Assembly: GCF_005280275.1 (NCBI RefSeq)
Contig: NZ_CP040021.1
Coordinates: 955,001-1,019,000 of the forward strand
From: Salinivibrio kushneri
GTDB taxonomy: Bacteria; Pseudomonadota; Gammaproteobacteria; Enterobacterales; Vibrionaceae
DNA length: 64,000 bases
Direction of reading: 5' to 3'
Below the pieces are notes generated by a model. The model saw nothing but the letters and a program-made list of their open reading frames with translations. It did no database searches and had not been told where the DNA came from. Below are positions 18,304-28,522 of this stretch, one piece after another. Numbering within the stretch: position 1 is the first letter of the stretch; each line of letters begins with the position of its first letter. The position numbers and the translations under genes are program-made.

Positions 18304-21114
18304 ATGCAAAATGGCGTGATGAAGGCTTGGATAGAGTCTTCTCATTTGGCTGGCGCCAATGCAACGTACGTAGAAGATCTCTACGAAATGTACCTCAGTG
18401 ACCCGGAGTTAGTTGATCAAGAATGGAGAGCGGTCTTCGACCAGCTACCAGTGGTGAGTGACACCGCGGTAGAACAACCCCACTCTCGTGTTCGTGATTA
18501 CTTTCGACGCTTAGCTACCGATACATCGCGTGCAAGTGCTTCAGTCAATGATCCAGACGTAGACGCGAAACAAGTTAAAGTTCTCCAACTGATTAATGCT
18601 TTCCGTTTCCGCGGCCACCAACAGGCCAGCCTAGATCCTCTCGGACTATGGAAACGTAAACCTGTACCAGATCTGTCGCCTGCTTTTCACTCTCTTAATG
18701 AGCAGGACTTCAACGAAACCTTCAACGTCGGCTCATTTGCGATTGGTAAAGACAATATGCAATTGGGTGAGCTGTATGATGCACTTGAAAAGACCTATTG
18801 TGGGTCGATCGGTGCAGAATACATGCACATTACCGATACCGAAGAAAAGCGCTGGATCCAAGGTCGCCTGGAGTCTGTGGTTGGACAGCCGCAGTTTACC
18901 GAGCAAGAGAAACTGACCTTTTTGGAAGAGCTCACCGCAGCTGAAGGCCTCGAACGTTATCTGGGGGCCAAATTCCCCGGCGCTAAGCGGTTCTCTCTTG
19001 AGGGCGGTGATTCGCTGATCCCGATGCTGAAAGAGCTGATTCGCCACGCAGGTAGCGAGGGCGCACGAGAAGTCGTGGTCGGTATGGCTCACCGTGGCCG
19101 TCTCAACGTGCTGGTGAATGTGCTAGGCAAAAAGCCCTCTGAGTTGTTCGACGAGTTCGCGGGTAAGCAAGACGATACCTGGGGCACGGGCGATGTGAAG
19201 TATCACCAGGGCTTTTCATCTGACTTCGCGACACCGGGCGGTGATGTGCACCTTGCCTTGGCGTTTAACCCTTCACACCTTGAAATTGTCAATCCAGTGG
19301 TGATGGGGTCTGTGCGTGCTCGTCAAGACCGATTAGAAGACAATACTGGGTCGAGTGTCCTCCCGATCACCATCCACGGTGATGCGTCTATTGCTGGGCA
19401 AGGGGTGGTACAAGAGACCTTCAACATGTCGCAAGCGCGAGGCTTCCAAGTTGGCGGCACCGTGCGCATCGTGGTCAATAACCAAATTGGGTTTACCACG
19501 TCGAATCCGGCTGATTCACGCTCGACGCAATACTGTACAGATATCGCTAAGATGGTGCAGGCGCCTATTTTCCACGTCAATGCCGACGATCCCGAAGCGG
19601 TGGCTTTTGTCTCGCGCTTGGCACTCGATTTTCGCAATGAGTTTAAGCGTGATGTGGTCATTGATTTGGTTTGTTACCGTCGCCACGGCCACAACGAAGC
19701 GGATGAGCCCAATGCGACTCAGCCGATGATGTACCAAAAGATCAAAAAGCATCCCACTCCGCGTAAGCTGTATGCTGATGTATTGGATCAACAAGGTGTC
19801 GCTAACCTCGAAAAAGCCACGGAGATGATCAATGAGTATCGTGATCTTCTCGACAGTGGTGAGTGCGTGGTGAAAGAGTGGCGACCCATGGTGTTGCATT
19901 CTGTCGACTGGACGCCTTATCTAGGCCACGATTGGACGGTAGAGTGGGCCAATAAGTTCGATGCTAAGCGCCTGAAAGAGCTGGGCCATCGTATTTGCCA
20001 ACTGCCAGACAGTCATAAGCTCCATAGCCGAGTCGCCAAGCTCTACAAAGATCGCAAAGCGATGGTAGAAGGTGAAAAGATGGTTGATTGGGGGATGGCT
20101 GAGACCCTTGCTTATGCCACCTTGGTTGATGACGGCAAACGTATCCGGATTACGGGTCAAGACTCAGGCCGTGGTACCTTCTTCCACCGTCATGCGGTGC
20201 TTCATAATCAAGAAGATGGCAGCACGTATTTGCCACTTGCGAATATCCATGACAAACAAGGGCCATTCGAGATCTTCGACTCCGTGTTATCGGAAGAAGC
20301 GGTACTGGCGTTTGAGTACGGTTACGCAACGGCAGAGCCAGGCGGTTTAACCGTGTGGGAAGCGCAGTTTGGTGATTTCGGCAATGGTGCGCAAGTAGTG
20401 ATTGACCAGTTCATCAGCTCTGGTGAACAAAAATGGCGCCGTATGTGTGGCCTGACCATGCTGCTTCCTCATGGCTATGAAGGGCAGGGACCTGAGCACT
20501 CGTCAGCACGTTTGGAGCGTTACTTGCAACTGTGTGCTGAGCAAAACATGCAAGTCGTTGTGCCATCGAGCCCCGCGCAGGTCTACCATATGTTGCGTCG
20601 GCAAGTGGTGCGCCCCATGCGTCGTCCTTTGATCGTGATGTCACCCAAATCACTGTTACGTCACCCACTGTGTGTGTCTAACTTGGAAGATCTGACCGAG
20701 GGTGACTTCATGCCTGCCATTGGCGAGATGGATGACCTTGAGCCAAGCAAAGTGAAACGCGTGGTGATGTGCTCGGGCAAAGTCTATTATGATTTGCTAC
20801 AAGCACGCCGAGAGCAAGAGATTGATGATGTTGCCATTATCCGTATTGAGCAGCTTTATCCATTCCCTCTAGAAGCGGTAAAAAATGCGATTGCGCCTTA
20901 TAGCAATGCGAAAGACTTTGTATGGTGTCAAGAAGAGCCACAAAACCAAGGGGCGTGGTACAGCAGCCAGCACAACTTCCGTGCAGCCTTACCCAAAGAT
21001 GCCACGTTAACCTATGCCGGACGCTCGGCATCGGCATCACCTGCGGTAGGTTATATGTCTGTACACCAGAAACAACAAAAAGCGTTAGTTCAAGACGCTC
21101 TGACCCTAAAGTAA
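18304..21114 (+). CDS. sucA: 2-oxoglutarate dehydrogenase E1 component
   Basis: SucA is the thiamine-diphosphate enzyme that decarboxylates 2-oxoglutarate and passes succinyl to the lipoyl group of SucB. It has 936 residues, near the usual 933. Features include the N-terminal E2-binding helix (MKAWIESSHLAGANATYVEDLYEMY), the RFRGH segment near 101-105, MAHRGRLNVLVNVLGK, the thiamine motif GDASIAGQGVVQETFNM...VNNQIGFTT, and the C-terminal transketolase-like pyrimidine domain (SGRGTFFHRHAV, GYEGQGPEHSSARLERYLQL). Start ATG 18304 follows AGGGATAAC. It leads sucABCD, with 28 bases to sucB. Confidence 0.97.
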   Translation: MQNGVMKAWIESSHLAGANATYVEDLYEMYLSDPELVDQEWRAVFDQLPVVSDTAVEQPHSRVRDYFRRLATDTSRASASVNDPDVDAKQVKVLQLINAFRFRGHQQASLDPLGLWKRKPVPDLSPAFHSLNEQDFNETFNVGSFAIGKDNMQLGELYDALEKTYCGSIGAEYMHITDTEEKRWIQGRLESVVGQPQFTEQEKLTFLEELTAAEGLERYLGAKFPGAKRFSLEGGDSLIPMLKELIRHAGSEGAREVVVGMAHRGRLNVLVNVLGKKPSELFDEFAGKQDDTWGTGDVKYHQGFSSDFATPGGDVHLALAFNPSHLEIVNPVVMGSVRARQDRLEDNTGSSVLPITIHGDASIAGQGVVQETFNMSQARGFQVGGTVRIVVNNQIGFTTSNPADSRSTQYCTDIAKMVQAPIFHVNADDPEAVAFVSRLALDFRNEFKRDVVIDLVCYRRHGHNEADEPNATQPMMYQKIKKHPTPRKLYADVLDQQGVANLEKATEMINEYRDLLDSGECVVKEWRPMVLHSVDWTPYLGHDWTVEWANKFDAKRLKELGHRICQLPDSHKLHSRVAKLYKDRKAMVEGEKMVDWGMAETLAYATLVDDGKRIRITGQDSGRGTFFHRHAVLHNQEDGSTYLPLANIHDKQGPFEIFDSVLSEEAVLAFEYGYATAEPGGLTVWEAQFGDFGNGAQVVIDQFISSGEQKWRRMCGLTMLLPHGYEGQGPEHSSARLERYLQLCAEQNMQVVVPSSPAQVYHMLRRQVVRPMRRPLIVMSPKSLLRHPLCVSNLEDLTEGDFMPAIGEMDDLEPSKVKRVVMCSGKVYYDLLQARREQEIDDVAIIRIEQLYPFPLEAVKNAIAPYSNAKDFVWCQEEPQNQGAWYSSQHNFRAALPKDATLTYAGRSASASPAVGYMSVHQKQQKALVQDALTLK

Positions 21115-21142
21115 GAACTAGAACATTAAGGATAAATACGAT

Positions 21143-22351
21143 ATGACAATCGACATTCTGGTTCCCGATTTACCCGAATCTGTGGCTGACGCAACCATTG
21201 CCACATGGCACAAACAGCCAGGTGACTCGGTAACCCGTGACGAAGTACTGGTTGATATTGAAACAGATAAGGTCGTGCTGGAAGTGCCTGCCCCTGCTGA
21301 TGGGGTGTTGGAGTCCATCATTGAAGATGAAGGGTCAACCGTATTAGCGAAACAGGCCATCGCTAAGATCAAAGAAGGTGCCGTCGCAGGTGAGCCAACC
21401 AAAGACGTTCCTGCACAATCAGAGTCTTCACCTGACAAGCGCCATACGGCTTCTCTTGAGGAGGAGACGAACGACGCGTTAAGTCCCGCGGTACGTCGTT
21501 TGCTCGGGGAGCATGATCTCTCAGCAGACGCAGTGAAAGGCACAGGCGTGGGTGGACGCATTACGCGAGAAGATGTTGAAGCACACCTTAAGAGCCAGCC
21601 AGAGCAGGGTGAGCAAAAAGCACAAAGCCAAGACGTGCCACCTGTGGCGGAACGCGGCGAAAAGCGTGTGCCAATGACGCGTCTGCGTAAGCGTGTCGCT
21701 GAGCGCTTGTTAGAAGCGAAAAACAGTACCGCGATGCTCACCACGTTCAACGAAGTGAACATGAAGCCAATCATGGACCTGCGTAAGCAATACCGTGACA
21801 GCTTCGAAGAGCGTCACGATATTCGCCTCGGCTTTATGTCTTTCTATGTCAAAGCGGTGGTAGAGGCCTTGAAGCGTTACCCAGAAGTCAACGCGTCCAT
21901 CGATGGTGATGATATCGTTTATCATAACTATTTTGATGTCAGCATGGCGGTATCTACACCACGTGGCTTGGTCACACCAGTGCTGCGCGATTGCGACAAG
22001 CTGGGCTTTGCGGATATTGAAAAGGGCATCCGCGATTTGGCGATTAAAGGCCGTGATGGCAAGCTCACCGTTGATGAACTGACAGGCGGTAACTTCACCC
22101 TCACTAATGGCGGTGTGTTTGGCTCATTAATGTCAACGCCGATCATTAACCCTCCTCAAGCAGCCATTCTTGGCATGCACAAGATCCAAGACCGCCCGAT
22201 GGCGGTGGATGGCAAGGTCGAAATCTTGCCGATGATGTACCTCGCGCTTTCTTATGATCACCGTTTGATTGACGGTCGTGAATCGGTAGGCTTCTTGGTG
22301 ACCATCAAAGAACTTCTAGAAGACCCAACACGTCTGCTTCTGGACGTTTAA
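21143..22351 (+). CDS. sucB: Dihydrolipoyllysine succinyltransferase (E2 of OGDH)
   Basis: SucB is the core of the 2-oxoglutarate dehydrogenase complex. The 402-residue protein holds a lipoyl domain (1-77) with Lys43 in [11 protein letters not shown], a charged linker, the E1/E3-binding domain at about 109-145 ([32 protein letters not shown]), a second linker, and the catalytic acyltransferase domain ending in [15 protein letters not shown], where His373 and Asp377 are the catalytic pair. AAGGATAAA precedes the ATG. Two GC-rich hairpins in the 105-bp gap to sucC may set relative mRNA stability. The E3 subunit (lpd) is not in this window. Confidence 0.97.
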   Translation: MTIDILVPDLPESVADATIATWHKQPGDSVTRDEVLVDIETDKVVLEVPAPADGVLESIIEDEGSTVLAKQAIAKIKEGAVAGEPTKDVPAQSESSPDKRHTASLEEETNDALSPAVRRLLGEHDLSADAVKGTGVGGRITREDVEAHLKSQPEQGEQKAQSQDVPPVAERGEKRVPMTRLRKRVAERLLEAKNSTAMLTTFNEVNMKPIMDLRKQYRDSFEERHDIRLGFMSFYVKAVVEALKRYPEVNASIDGDDIVYHNYFDVSMAVSTPRGLVTPVLRDCDKLGFADIEKGIRDLAIKGRDGKLTVDELTGGNFTLTNGGVFGSLMSTPIINPPQAAILGMHKIQDRPMAVDGKVEILPMMYLALSYDHRLIDGRESVGFLVTIKELLEDPTRLLLDV

Positions 22352-22359
22352 TGGCGTTT

Positions 22360-22405
22360 CCCCGTGTTGGCGGGGACGTCATTTTGAGGGGGCGGAGGTC
22401 CCCTC
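22360..22405 (+). other. Two tandem hairpins between sucB and sucC
   Basis: CCCCG/CGGGG (22360-22364 with 22371-22375) and GAGGGG/CCCCTC (22386-22391 with 22400-22405) form adjacent stem-loops without a T tract. They look like intercistronic RNA structures, not terminators, and could affect mRNA processing. Confidence 0.55.
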
Positions 22406-22456
22406 ACTTGGAAAGCAAAAAGACACAATAATGGACACTAACACGGATAGAACATC

Positions 22457-23623
22457 ATGAATCTGCACGAATATCAGTCAAAGCAGCTGTTCGCTGAATA
22501 TGGTCTACCAGTTTCAGAGGGCTATGCTTGCGATACTCCACAAGAAGCTGCCGAAGCAGCCGATAAAATTGGCGGAAACAAATGGGTAGTAAAATGCCAA
22601 GTCCACGCCGGTGGCCGTGGTAAAGCGGGTGGCGTAAAACTGGCCAACTCCAAAGAAGAAATCCGCGAATTTGCGCAACAATGGCTAGGTAAAAACCTGG
22701 TGACCTTTCAAACCGACGAAAACGGTCAACCCGTAAGCAAAATTTTGGTTGAGTCATGCACCGATATTGCCAAAGAGCTTTATCTGGGTGCGGTTGTCGA
22801 TCGCGGCTCTCGTCGTGTTGTCTTTATGGCATCGACTGAAGGCGGTGTTGAAATCGAGAAGGTGGCGGAAGAAACTCCTGAGCTAATCCATAAAGCATCG
22901 ATCGATCCGCTCGTGGGTCCTCAGCCATACCAGGGCCGTCAACTGGCGTTTAAATTGGGCCTAGAAGGTGAACAAATTAAGCAGTTTACCAAAATCTTTG
23001 TGGGTATCGGCCAGCTATTTTTGGATAAAGATATCGCATTGGTTGAGGTTAACCCTCTGGTTATTACTGACCAAGGTAACTTGCACTGCTTGGATGCGAA
23101 ATTGGCCATTGATAGCAACGCTGTTTATCGCCAGCCAAAGGTACGTGCAATGCACGACCCGAGCCAAGATGATGAGCGAGAGGCCCACGCCGCACAGTGG
23201 GAGCTTAACTATGTTGCGCTCGACGGCAACATTGGCTGCATGGTTAACGGCGCGGGCTTGGCCATGGGCACCATGGACATTGTTAATTTACACGGTGGCA
23301 GCCCAGCTAACTTCCTCGATGTGGGTGGTGGCGCGACCAAAGAGCGTGTAACAGAAGCGTTTAAAATCATTCTGTCTGACAGCAACGTCAAGGCTGTCTT
23401 GGTAAATATCTTCGGCGGTATTGTGCGCTGCGATCTTATCGCAGATGGCATCATTGGTGCGGTCGAAGAAGTTGGCGTTAAAGTTCCTGTGGTGGTTCGC
23501 CTCGAGGGAAATAATGCTGATGTCGGTGCCAAGAAACTGGCCGATAGTGGTTTGAATATCATTGCGGCAACATCGCTAACCGAAGCCGCTCAAAAAGTCG
23601 TTGCTGCCGCGGAGGGTAAATAA
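22457..23623 (+). CDS. sucC: Succinyl-CoA ligase, beta subunit
   Basis: SucC with SucD turns succinyl-CoA into succinate while making ATP or GTP. The beta subunit has 388 residues, the E. coli length. The ATP-grasp domain covers about 1-238 (starting [19 protein letters not shown], with [16 protein letters not shown] for nucleotide phosphate and VEVNPLV for metal), and the CoA-ligase domain follows with the power-helix and [16 protein letters not shown] 22457 is the usual start. It lies 2 bases from sucD, so both subunits are translated in step. Confidence 0.97.
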   Translation: MNLHEYQSKQLFAEYGLPVSEGYACDTPQEAAEAADKIGGNKWVVKCQVHAGGRGKAGGVKLANSKEEIREFAQQWLGKNLVTFQTDENGQPVSKILVESCTDIAKELYLGAVVDRGSRRVVFMASTEGGVEIEKVAEETPELIHKASIDPLVGPQPYQGRQLAFKLGLEGEQIKQFTKIFVGIGQLFLDKDIALVEVNPLVITDQGNLHCLDAKLAIDSNAVYRQPKVRAMHDPSQDDEREAHAAQWELNYVALDGNIGCMVNGAGLAMGTMDIVNLHGGSPANFLDVGGGATKERVTEAFKIILSDSNVKAVLVNIFGGIVRCDLIADGIIGAVEEVGVKVPVVVRLEGNNADVGAKKLADSGLNIIAATSLTEAAQKVVAAAEGK

Positions 23624-23625
23624 CA

Positions 23626-24498
23626 ATGTCAGTGCTGATTAATAAAGATACCAAGGTGATCTGCCAAGGTTTTACAGGTGGACAAGGTACGTTTCATTCA
23701 GAGCAAGCGATTGAGTATGGAACACAAATGGTCGGCGGTGTATCACCGGGTAAAGGCGGTACGACACACCTAGGTTTGCCTGTGTTTAACACGGTGGCCG
23801 ATGCGGTCGAGGCGACAGGTGCGACCGCATCAGTGATTTATGTCCCTGCCCCTTTCTGTAAAGACGCGATCCTAGAAGCGATCGATGCCGGTATCGAGCT
23901 GATTGTATGTATTACCGAAGGTATCCCAACGCTGGATATGCTGGAAGTAAAAGTGAAGCTAGATCAAGCAGGCGTGCGGATGATTGGCCCTAACTGTCCA
24001 GGTGTGATCACCCCGGATGAGTCTAAGATCGGCATTATGCCAGGCCACATTCATCAGTCTGGCAAAGTGGGTATTGTGTCACGCTCAGGGACATTGACCT
24101 ATGAAGCCGTCAAACAAACCACTGACGAAGGCTTTGGCCAGTCTACCTGTGTCGGCATTGGTGGGGACCCTATCCCAGGCTCAAACTTTATCGACATTTT
24201 AGAAATGTTTGAAAAGGATCCGGCGACCGAGGCGATCGTGATGATCGGTGAGATTGGCGGGACAGCAGAAGAGGAAGCGGCGGCTTACATTAAGGCCAAT
24301 GTGACCAAGCCCGTTGTGGCTTATATTGCTGGGGTAACGGCACCTCCAGGTAAGCGCATGGGTCATGCGGGAGCAATTATTTCTGGTGGTAAAGGAACCG
24401 CAGACGATAAATTTGCTGCCCTTGAAGCAGCGGGCGTTACGACGGTTAAAAGCCTGGCTGATATTGGTAAAGCATTGCGCGAAAAAACAAGCTGGTAA
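23626..24498 (+). CDS. sucD: Succinyl-CoA ligase, alpha subunit
   Basis: SucD binds CoA and carries the phospho-histidine intermediate. The 290-residue protein has the CoA-binding Rossmann domain ([18 protein letters not shown], then [16 protein letters not shown]) and the ligase domain with [30 protein letters not shown] and [17 protein letters not shown]; the histidine in GHAGA, at about residue 247, is phosphorylated. It is the last gene of sucABCD and ends with a moderate terminator that also faces the oppositely oriented znuB. Confidence 0.97.
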   Translation: MSVLINKDTKVICQGFTGGQGTFHSEQAIEYGTQMVGGVSPGKGGTTHLGLPVFNTVADAVEATGATASVIYVPAPFCKDAILEAIDAGIELIVCITEGIPTLDMLEVKVKLDQAGVRMIGPNCPGVITPDESKIGIMPGHIHQSGKVGIVSRSGTLTYEAVKQTTDEGFGQSTCVGIGGDPIPGSNFIDILEMFEKDPATEAIVMIGEIGGTAEEEAAAYIKANVTKPVVAYIAGVTAPPGKRMGHAGAIISGGKGTADDKFAALEAAGVTTVKSLADIGKALREKTSW

Positions 24499-24523
24499 GC
24501 CAGACAAGGTAATCGCATCAATT

Positions 24524-24550
24524 AAAGCCGCTCTGATGAGCGGCTTTGTT
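24524..24550 (+). terminator. Terminator of sucABCD
   Basis: GCCGCTC and GAGCGGC pair around TGAT, followed by TTTGTT; AAA on the left gives a shorter T tract for leftward transcripts from znuB. Moderate strength. Confidence 0.75.
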
Positions 24551-24568
24551 ATGCAATCAACTTTGTTG

Positions 24569-25360
24569 TCATGAGCTTGAACGACTGGGTAGTAGTTGAG
24601 CCAACATAAAGACACTGGCTGCTGCAACCACCACAGACGGGCCTGCAGGCGTGTCATAAAACCAAGAGCCTGCCATGCCTAGCATCACCGCAGCCATCCC
24701 AATGAGACTAGCAAACGAGGCCATTTGCTCTGGGGTTGACGCGATGCGCCGTGCCGTTGCCGCCGGGATGATTAACATGGAGGTAATAATCAATGCCCCG
24801 ACAAATTTCATCGCCAGCGCAATCACCAAGCCAATGAGTAGCATCAATAATAGCCGCAGCTTTTCTACCGCAATACCTTCTACCTTGGCAAGCTCTTCGC
24901 TGACGGTCATCGATAGCAGTTGCTCCCAGTAATAGGCCAACACACCCAATGTTAGGCAGGCACCGATCGCTAACCATGTAAGATCAGCAAACGAGACCGC
25001 CAACAGGTCGCCAAACAAATAAGCCATGAGATCGACGCGCATATTGTCTAAAAAACTCACCGAGACCAGTCCCAGTGACAGGGCACTGTGAGCCAATATA
25101 CCGAGCAAGGTATCAGTAGAGACCAGATGTTGGCGCTGTAGTCCCACCAATAAAACCGCTAGGAGTAAACAGGTGATCACGAGTGCGAGGTTTAAGTCGA
25201 TTTGTAGTAAAAAGCCTAACGCTAACCCGAGCAGTGAGGCGTGAGCGAGGGTATCGCCAAAGTAGGCCATCCGCCGCCAGACCACAAATGAGCCCAAAGG
25301 GCCGGCAATGGCGGCGATCAATAAGCCGCCCATGATAGGGGCAAGTAAGAACTCAATCAT
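24569..25360 (-). CDS. znuB: Zinc ABC transporter permease ZnuB
   Basis: ZnuB is the membrane subunit of the high-affinity zinc importer, of the ABC-3 permease family. The 263-residue protein is hydrophobic throughout, with about eight membrane segments, and carries the family landmarks [31 protein letters not shown] near the N terminus and [19 protein letters not shown] in the C-terminal half. Its start overlaps the end of znuC by 8 bases, so the two are translationally coupled. Transcription with znuC is expected to be repressed by Zur when zinc is ample. Confidence 0.95.
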   Translation of the reverse strand: MIEFLLAPIMGGLLIAAIAGPLGSFVVWRRMAYFGDTLAHASLLGLALGFLLQIDLNLALVITCLLLAVLLVGLQRQHLVSTDTLLGILAHSALSLGLVSVSFLDNMRVDLMAYLFGDLLAVSFADLTWLAIGACLTLGVLAYYWEQLLSMTVSEELAKVEGIAVEKLRLLLMLLIGLVIALAMKFVGALIITSMLIIPAATARRIASTPEQMASFASLIGMAAVMLGMAGSWFYDTPAGPSVVVAAASVFMLAQLLPSRSSS

Positions 25361-26117
25361 GATGATGCTCTTGGTGTTCGCAGCTTACAGGTTGCCCTGC
25401 AAGATCATGTTTATGATGATGGTGGTGGTGGTAGAGCGCAAGTTGTTCACTGGTTTGGCGACCAAACATTGCCACATAAGATGGGTGCTGCGAGATAGCA
25501 TCGGGCTCACCGGAGCAGCAGACATGATGCTGCAAACAAATCACTTCATCGGTTTTAGCCATGACTAAATGCAAGTCATGTGAGACCATGAGTACTGCGC
25601 ACCCAAGGCTATCGCGCAACTGGCTAATCAGGCTATACATCTCCAACTGACCACTGACATCAACCCCTTGTACTGGTTCATCTAACACGAGCACATCAGG
25701 GTGCTTTAAAATCGCGCGGGCGAGCAGTACGCGTTGGGTTTCACCGCCAGAGAGGGTATGCATATTCGCATATTGCAAGGATTCGGCATTGACTGTTTGT
25801 AGCGCGTGGCTAATCTGCGCATTGGTATAGCGTGTGCCTAGACGAATAAAGCGATCAACCGTGAGTGGCAGGGTTTGATTCAACTGCAACTTCTGAGGCA
25901 CATAACCGATTTTTACGTCTCGGGCTATCTGTACTTTGCCAGCGCTCGGCTTAACTAAACCGATCAGTGCTTTAACAAGCGTTGATTTTCCTGCGCCATT
26001 GGGGCCAATTAGCGTGGTAATTTGCCCACGCTTTAGTTGCATTGAAACCTTGTCCAGCACATGGCGGCCATTGAAGGTCACCGTCACCGCATCGAGCGAG
26101 ACTAGCGAGTCAGTCAT
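25353..26117 (-). CDS. znuC: Zinc ABC transporter ATPase ZnuC
   Basis: ZnuC powers ZnuB by ATP hydrolysis. In the 254-residue protein, Walker A is [10 protein letters not shown] (38-47), the signature is [16 protein letters not shown], and Walker B is [12 protein letters not shown], followed by the switch histidine in [10 protein letters not shown]. The C terminus ends in two histidine clusters ([10 protein letters not shown] and CEHQEHHHD), a zinc-binding tail seen in several gammaproteobacterial ZnuC proteins, including E. coli in shorter form. It reads away from znuA across 68 bases that hold a Zur box. Confidence 0.96.
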   Translation of the reverse strand: MTDSLVSLDAVTVTFNGRHVLDKVSMQLKRGQITTLIGPNGAGKSTLVKALIGLVKPSAGKVQIARDVKIGYVPQKLQLNQTLPLTVDRFIRLGTRYTNAQISHALQTVNAESLQYANMHTLSGGETQRVLLARAILKHPDVLVLDEPVQGVDVSGQLEMYSLISQLRDSLGCAVLMVSHDLHLVMAKTDEVICLQHHVCCSGEPDAISQHPSYVAMFGRQTSEQLALYHHHHHHKHDLAGQPVSCEHQEHHHD

Positions 26118-26140
26118 AGTGAAAAAAGCATTGTGAATTA

Positions 26141-26163
26141 GAATTGTTATATTATAACATTTA
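26141..26163. promoter_or_regulatory. Zur box between znuCB and znuA
   Basis: TGTTATATTATAACA is a perfect 7-bp inverted repeat with a one-base centre. The full 23-bp site matches the enterobacterial Zur consensus, as I recall it, at all but two positions. It is placed to repress both znuCB and znuA when Zur is zinc-loaded. Confidence 0.9.
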
Positions 26164-26185
26164 TCGCCAGTGAGAAAACATAAGA

Positions 26186-27091
26186 ATGAGAGGAAAGATG
26201 ACTGCGCGTATTATTGGGGTATTTATTGCACTACTACTGGCATTGCCTGCGCAAGCCACGTCGGTAATGACATCGATTAAGCCTTTACAGCTGGTCGCGG
26301 CAGGGCTTGTGACACAAGACGATACCGTCGATGTGTTGTTGCCGCCGGGGGCATCACCGCATAGCTATGCCCTAAAGCCATCGGACATACGCGGTTTAAA
26401 CCAAGCGGATGTGACGGTTTGGGTGGGACCCGAGCTAGAGCTTTTTCTGTCTAAATTGTTGGAAGATAAACCCTCGGTATTGACCTTGACGCAGGTCGAG
26501 AATATGCCTTTGCGCCATTTTGATGGCGGGCACCATCATCATGGTCACGATCATGGTGAGCACAATATTGACCCGCACCTTTGGTTGGGACCAAAAACGA
26601 CCCGAGTCGCGGCGCAAGCCATTACAGACGCACTGATTGAGGCCGCGCCTGATAAAGCAGAGCAATATCAGGCCAACCTGACTCGCTTTAATGAACAGCT
26701 TGATCAAACCGTTGCCGATATTCAGCAAGATCTCGCCAGCCGTATTCAATCAGGGTATTTTGTCTTCCATGATGCCTATGGTTACTTTGAGGATGCTTTT
26801 GGCCTCGAAAAAACAGGCCATTTTACGGTTGATCCCAGTCAAAAGCCTGGGGCGAAAACCCTGGTGACGATTCGCCGAGGTTTGCTTAATCATGACGCGA
26901 CCTGTATCTTCACTGAGCCGCAGTTTAATCCCGCACTGATTGATGCTGTGACACGACACAATGACGTCAATGTGCTTGCCTTGGATCCATTGGCGACATC
27001 CATTCCGGTAGCGCCTGATAGCTATCAGGTGTTTTTAAAAGATTTAGGAAATCGTTTCACACGTTGTTTAAAGCATGAAACTACTGACTAA
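26186..27091 (+). CDS. znuA: Zinc-binding periplasmic protein ZnuA
   Basis: ZnuA captures zinc in the periplasm for ZnuBC. The 301-residue precursor has a signal peptide ([16 protein letters not shown], cleavage near 25). Zinc ligands include the histidine in [11 protein letters not shown], the one in DPHLWLGP, the one in FHDAYGYFE and an acidic residue near the C terminus. A charged loop [11 protein letters not shown] at about 116-126 is the typical metal-sensing loop. A start at ATG 26198 is also possible (AGAGG is closer to it), shortening the signal peptide by four residues. It is divergent from znuCB under a shared Zur box and overlaps mepM by 17 bases. Confidence 0.95.
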   Translation: MRGKMTARIIGVFIALLLALPAQATSVMTSIKPLQLVAAGLVTQDDTVDVLLPPGASPHSYALKPSDIRGLNQADVTVWVGPELELFLSKLLEDKPSVLTLTQVENMPLRHFDGGHHHHGHDHGEHNIDPHLWLGPKTTRVAAQAITDALIEAAPDKAEQYQANLTRFNEQLDQTVADIQQDLASRIQSGYFVFHDAYGYFEDAFGLEKTGHFTVDPSQKPGAKTLVTIRRGLLNHDATCIFTEPQFNPALIDAVTRHNDVNVLALDPLATSIPVAPDSYQVFLKDLGNRFTRCLKHETTD

Positions 27092-28409
27092 CTGGCTCGC
27101 TGTGACAGCCAGACTGCCTCGCCAGCACAAGCTGGCTCTTGCTTCATTATCTCTTTTGGTTGGTGCTGCCCTGGTGTGGCAGCCCCACCCGTTTTCTCCC
27201 AAAGAACGGCAATCACTGCCGGCGGTCAATCAACGCCAAGAGCCGGCGACAGTGGATCACAGTGAACCGATTGAGCAAAGCATGGATGCGAACGATCCTG
27301 CTTTGAGTGTGCCTGAAGACGCACTCGAGCAAGACATCACATCTGAGGCGCCCCGTGTTCATCACCACACCGTCGCGGCAGGGGATACACTCGGCGAGAT
27401 CTTCTCACAGTATGGTCTGTCTATCGGTCAGCTCTACCAAATGCTGGATGTGAACGATAAAGCTGGCGATATTCGCCGTGGCCAAAAAATGGAATGGCAA
27501 GTTGACGAGGAAGGTCAACTGTTGACGTTCACCGTTTATCAATCGATTAAATATCGTGACGACTACCAGTTCGGACAAGGTACCGTTGACTATCAGCGTT
27601 TGGAAACCAAAGGCGAGTTTGAAAGTGTGACCTTGATTGGACGGGTGAACAGTAGCTTTTATCAGCAGGCGCGCCAATCGGGACTCACGCCTAATCAGAT
27701 TCAAAATCTGGTCTCGGCGCTACAGTGGCGGTTTGACTTCGGACGTCAATCGCGTCGCGGCGACCAGTTTGCGGTACAAGTAAACAGAGAGTTTATTGAC
27801 AATAAACCCGTGTCATCGGGTAAGGTCACGGCCATGCTCTACAAGTCGGGCGGTCGAGACATTTTTGTCTATCGTCATCATGATGGACGCTTTTATGATC
27901 AGCAAGGGCAGAGTCTGGATCGCGCGCTCCGTCGTTATCCCACCGCAAAGCGCTATCGTATTAGCTCATCGTTCAACCCACATCGTAAACACCCGATCAC
28001 CGGGCGTATTTCACCGCATAATGGCACTGACTTCGCGACGCCAGTCGGTACCTCAGTATTGGCCGCCGGTGATGGTGTTGTCGTTAAAGCACGCAAACAT
28101 CGGTTAGCGGGGAATTACGTGGTGATCAAACACGGGCGTGAGTATTCTACCCGATACTTACATTTAAACCGGATTTTAGTGAAGCCGGGCGATCATGTGT
28201 CGATGGGGCAGAGAATTGGTTTGAGTGGTAATACCGGTCGCTCAACGGGGCCCCATCTTCATTTCGAATTGCTCAAATATGGCCACCCAGTCAATGCGAT
28301 GAAGGTGCCGCTGCCTGAAGCGCATCCGGTTCCTAATGACGAGCGTAGGGCGTTTCAGCGTCAAGCTAAACGTACCCATCAGGCGTTGGCGCAGCGATTA
28401 AATGGGTAA
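27075..28409 (+). CDS. mepM: Murein DD-endopeptidase MepM (M23 family)
   Basis: MepM cuts peptidoglycan crosslinks to allow wall growth. The 444-residue protein has one N-terminal membrane anchor (LALASLSLLVGAALVW, about 21-36), a variable acidic linker, a LysM-type segment beginning HHTVAAGDTLGEIFSQYG near 96-113, and a C-terminal lysostaphin-like domain with zinc ligands in HNGTDFA (His314, Asp318) and HLHFEL (about 395-400). It overlaps znuA by 17 bases, so its expression probably follows zinc starvation; the mepM-znuA link is also seen in E. coli, where the genes adjoin. Zinc control of a zinc peptidase is sensible but inferred. Confidence 0.93.
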   Translation: MKLLTNWLAVTARLPRQHKLALASLSLLVGAALVWQPHPFSPKERQSLPAVNQRQEPATVDHSEPIEQSMDANDPALSVPEDALEQDITSEAPRVHHHTVAAGDTLGEIFSQYGLSIGQLYQMLDVNDKAGDIRRGQKMEWQVDEEGQLLTFTVYQSIKYRDDYQFGQGTVDYQRLETKGEFESVTLIGRVNSSFYQQARQSGLTPNQIQNLVSALQWRFDFGRQSRRGDQFAVQVNREFIDNKPVSSGKVTAMLYKSGGRDIFVYRHHDGRFYDQQGQSLDRALRRYPTAKRYRISSSFNPHRKHPITGRISPHNGTDFATPVGTSVLAAGDGVVVKARKHRLAGNYVVIKHGREYSTRYLHLNRILVKPGDHVSMGQRIGLSGNTGRSTGPHLHFELLKYGHPVNAMKVPLPEAHPVPNDERRAFQRQAKRTHQALAQRLNG

Positions 28410-28421
28410 TGAGTGTCAATT

Positions 28422-28441
28422 ATGTGAGGCCTAGCTCACAT
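28422..28441. promoter_or_regulatory. Palindrome upstream of the AraC-type membrane regulator
   Basis: ATGTGAG and CTCACAT form a perfect 7-bp inverted repeat around GCCTAG. It resembles a CRP site, but TGTGA and TCACA are eight bases apart instead of six, so the binding protein is uncertain. It lies about 80 bases before the next start codon and may also be a mild hairpin after mepM. Confidence 0.5.
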
Positions 28442-28445
28442 TTAG

Positions 28446-28505
28446 GGTTGCAGGGTTTTATTTAGAGGCAGGTCGCACGACACTACGTCACTGAATCCTG
28501 CAACC
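28446..28505. repeat. Long-range inverted repeat in the leader of the AraC-type regulator
   Basis: GGTTGCAGG (28446-28454) and CCTGCAACC (28497-28505) are perfect 9-bp inverted repeats 42 bases apart, the second ending 17 bases before the start codon. A related AGGCAGGT lies between them. They could be paired operator half-sites for looping control, or the stem of a leader RNA. Confidence 0.6.
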
Positions 28506-28522
28506 TGTCTCTCTTCTCGTAC

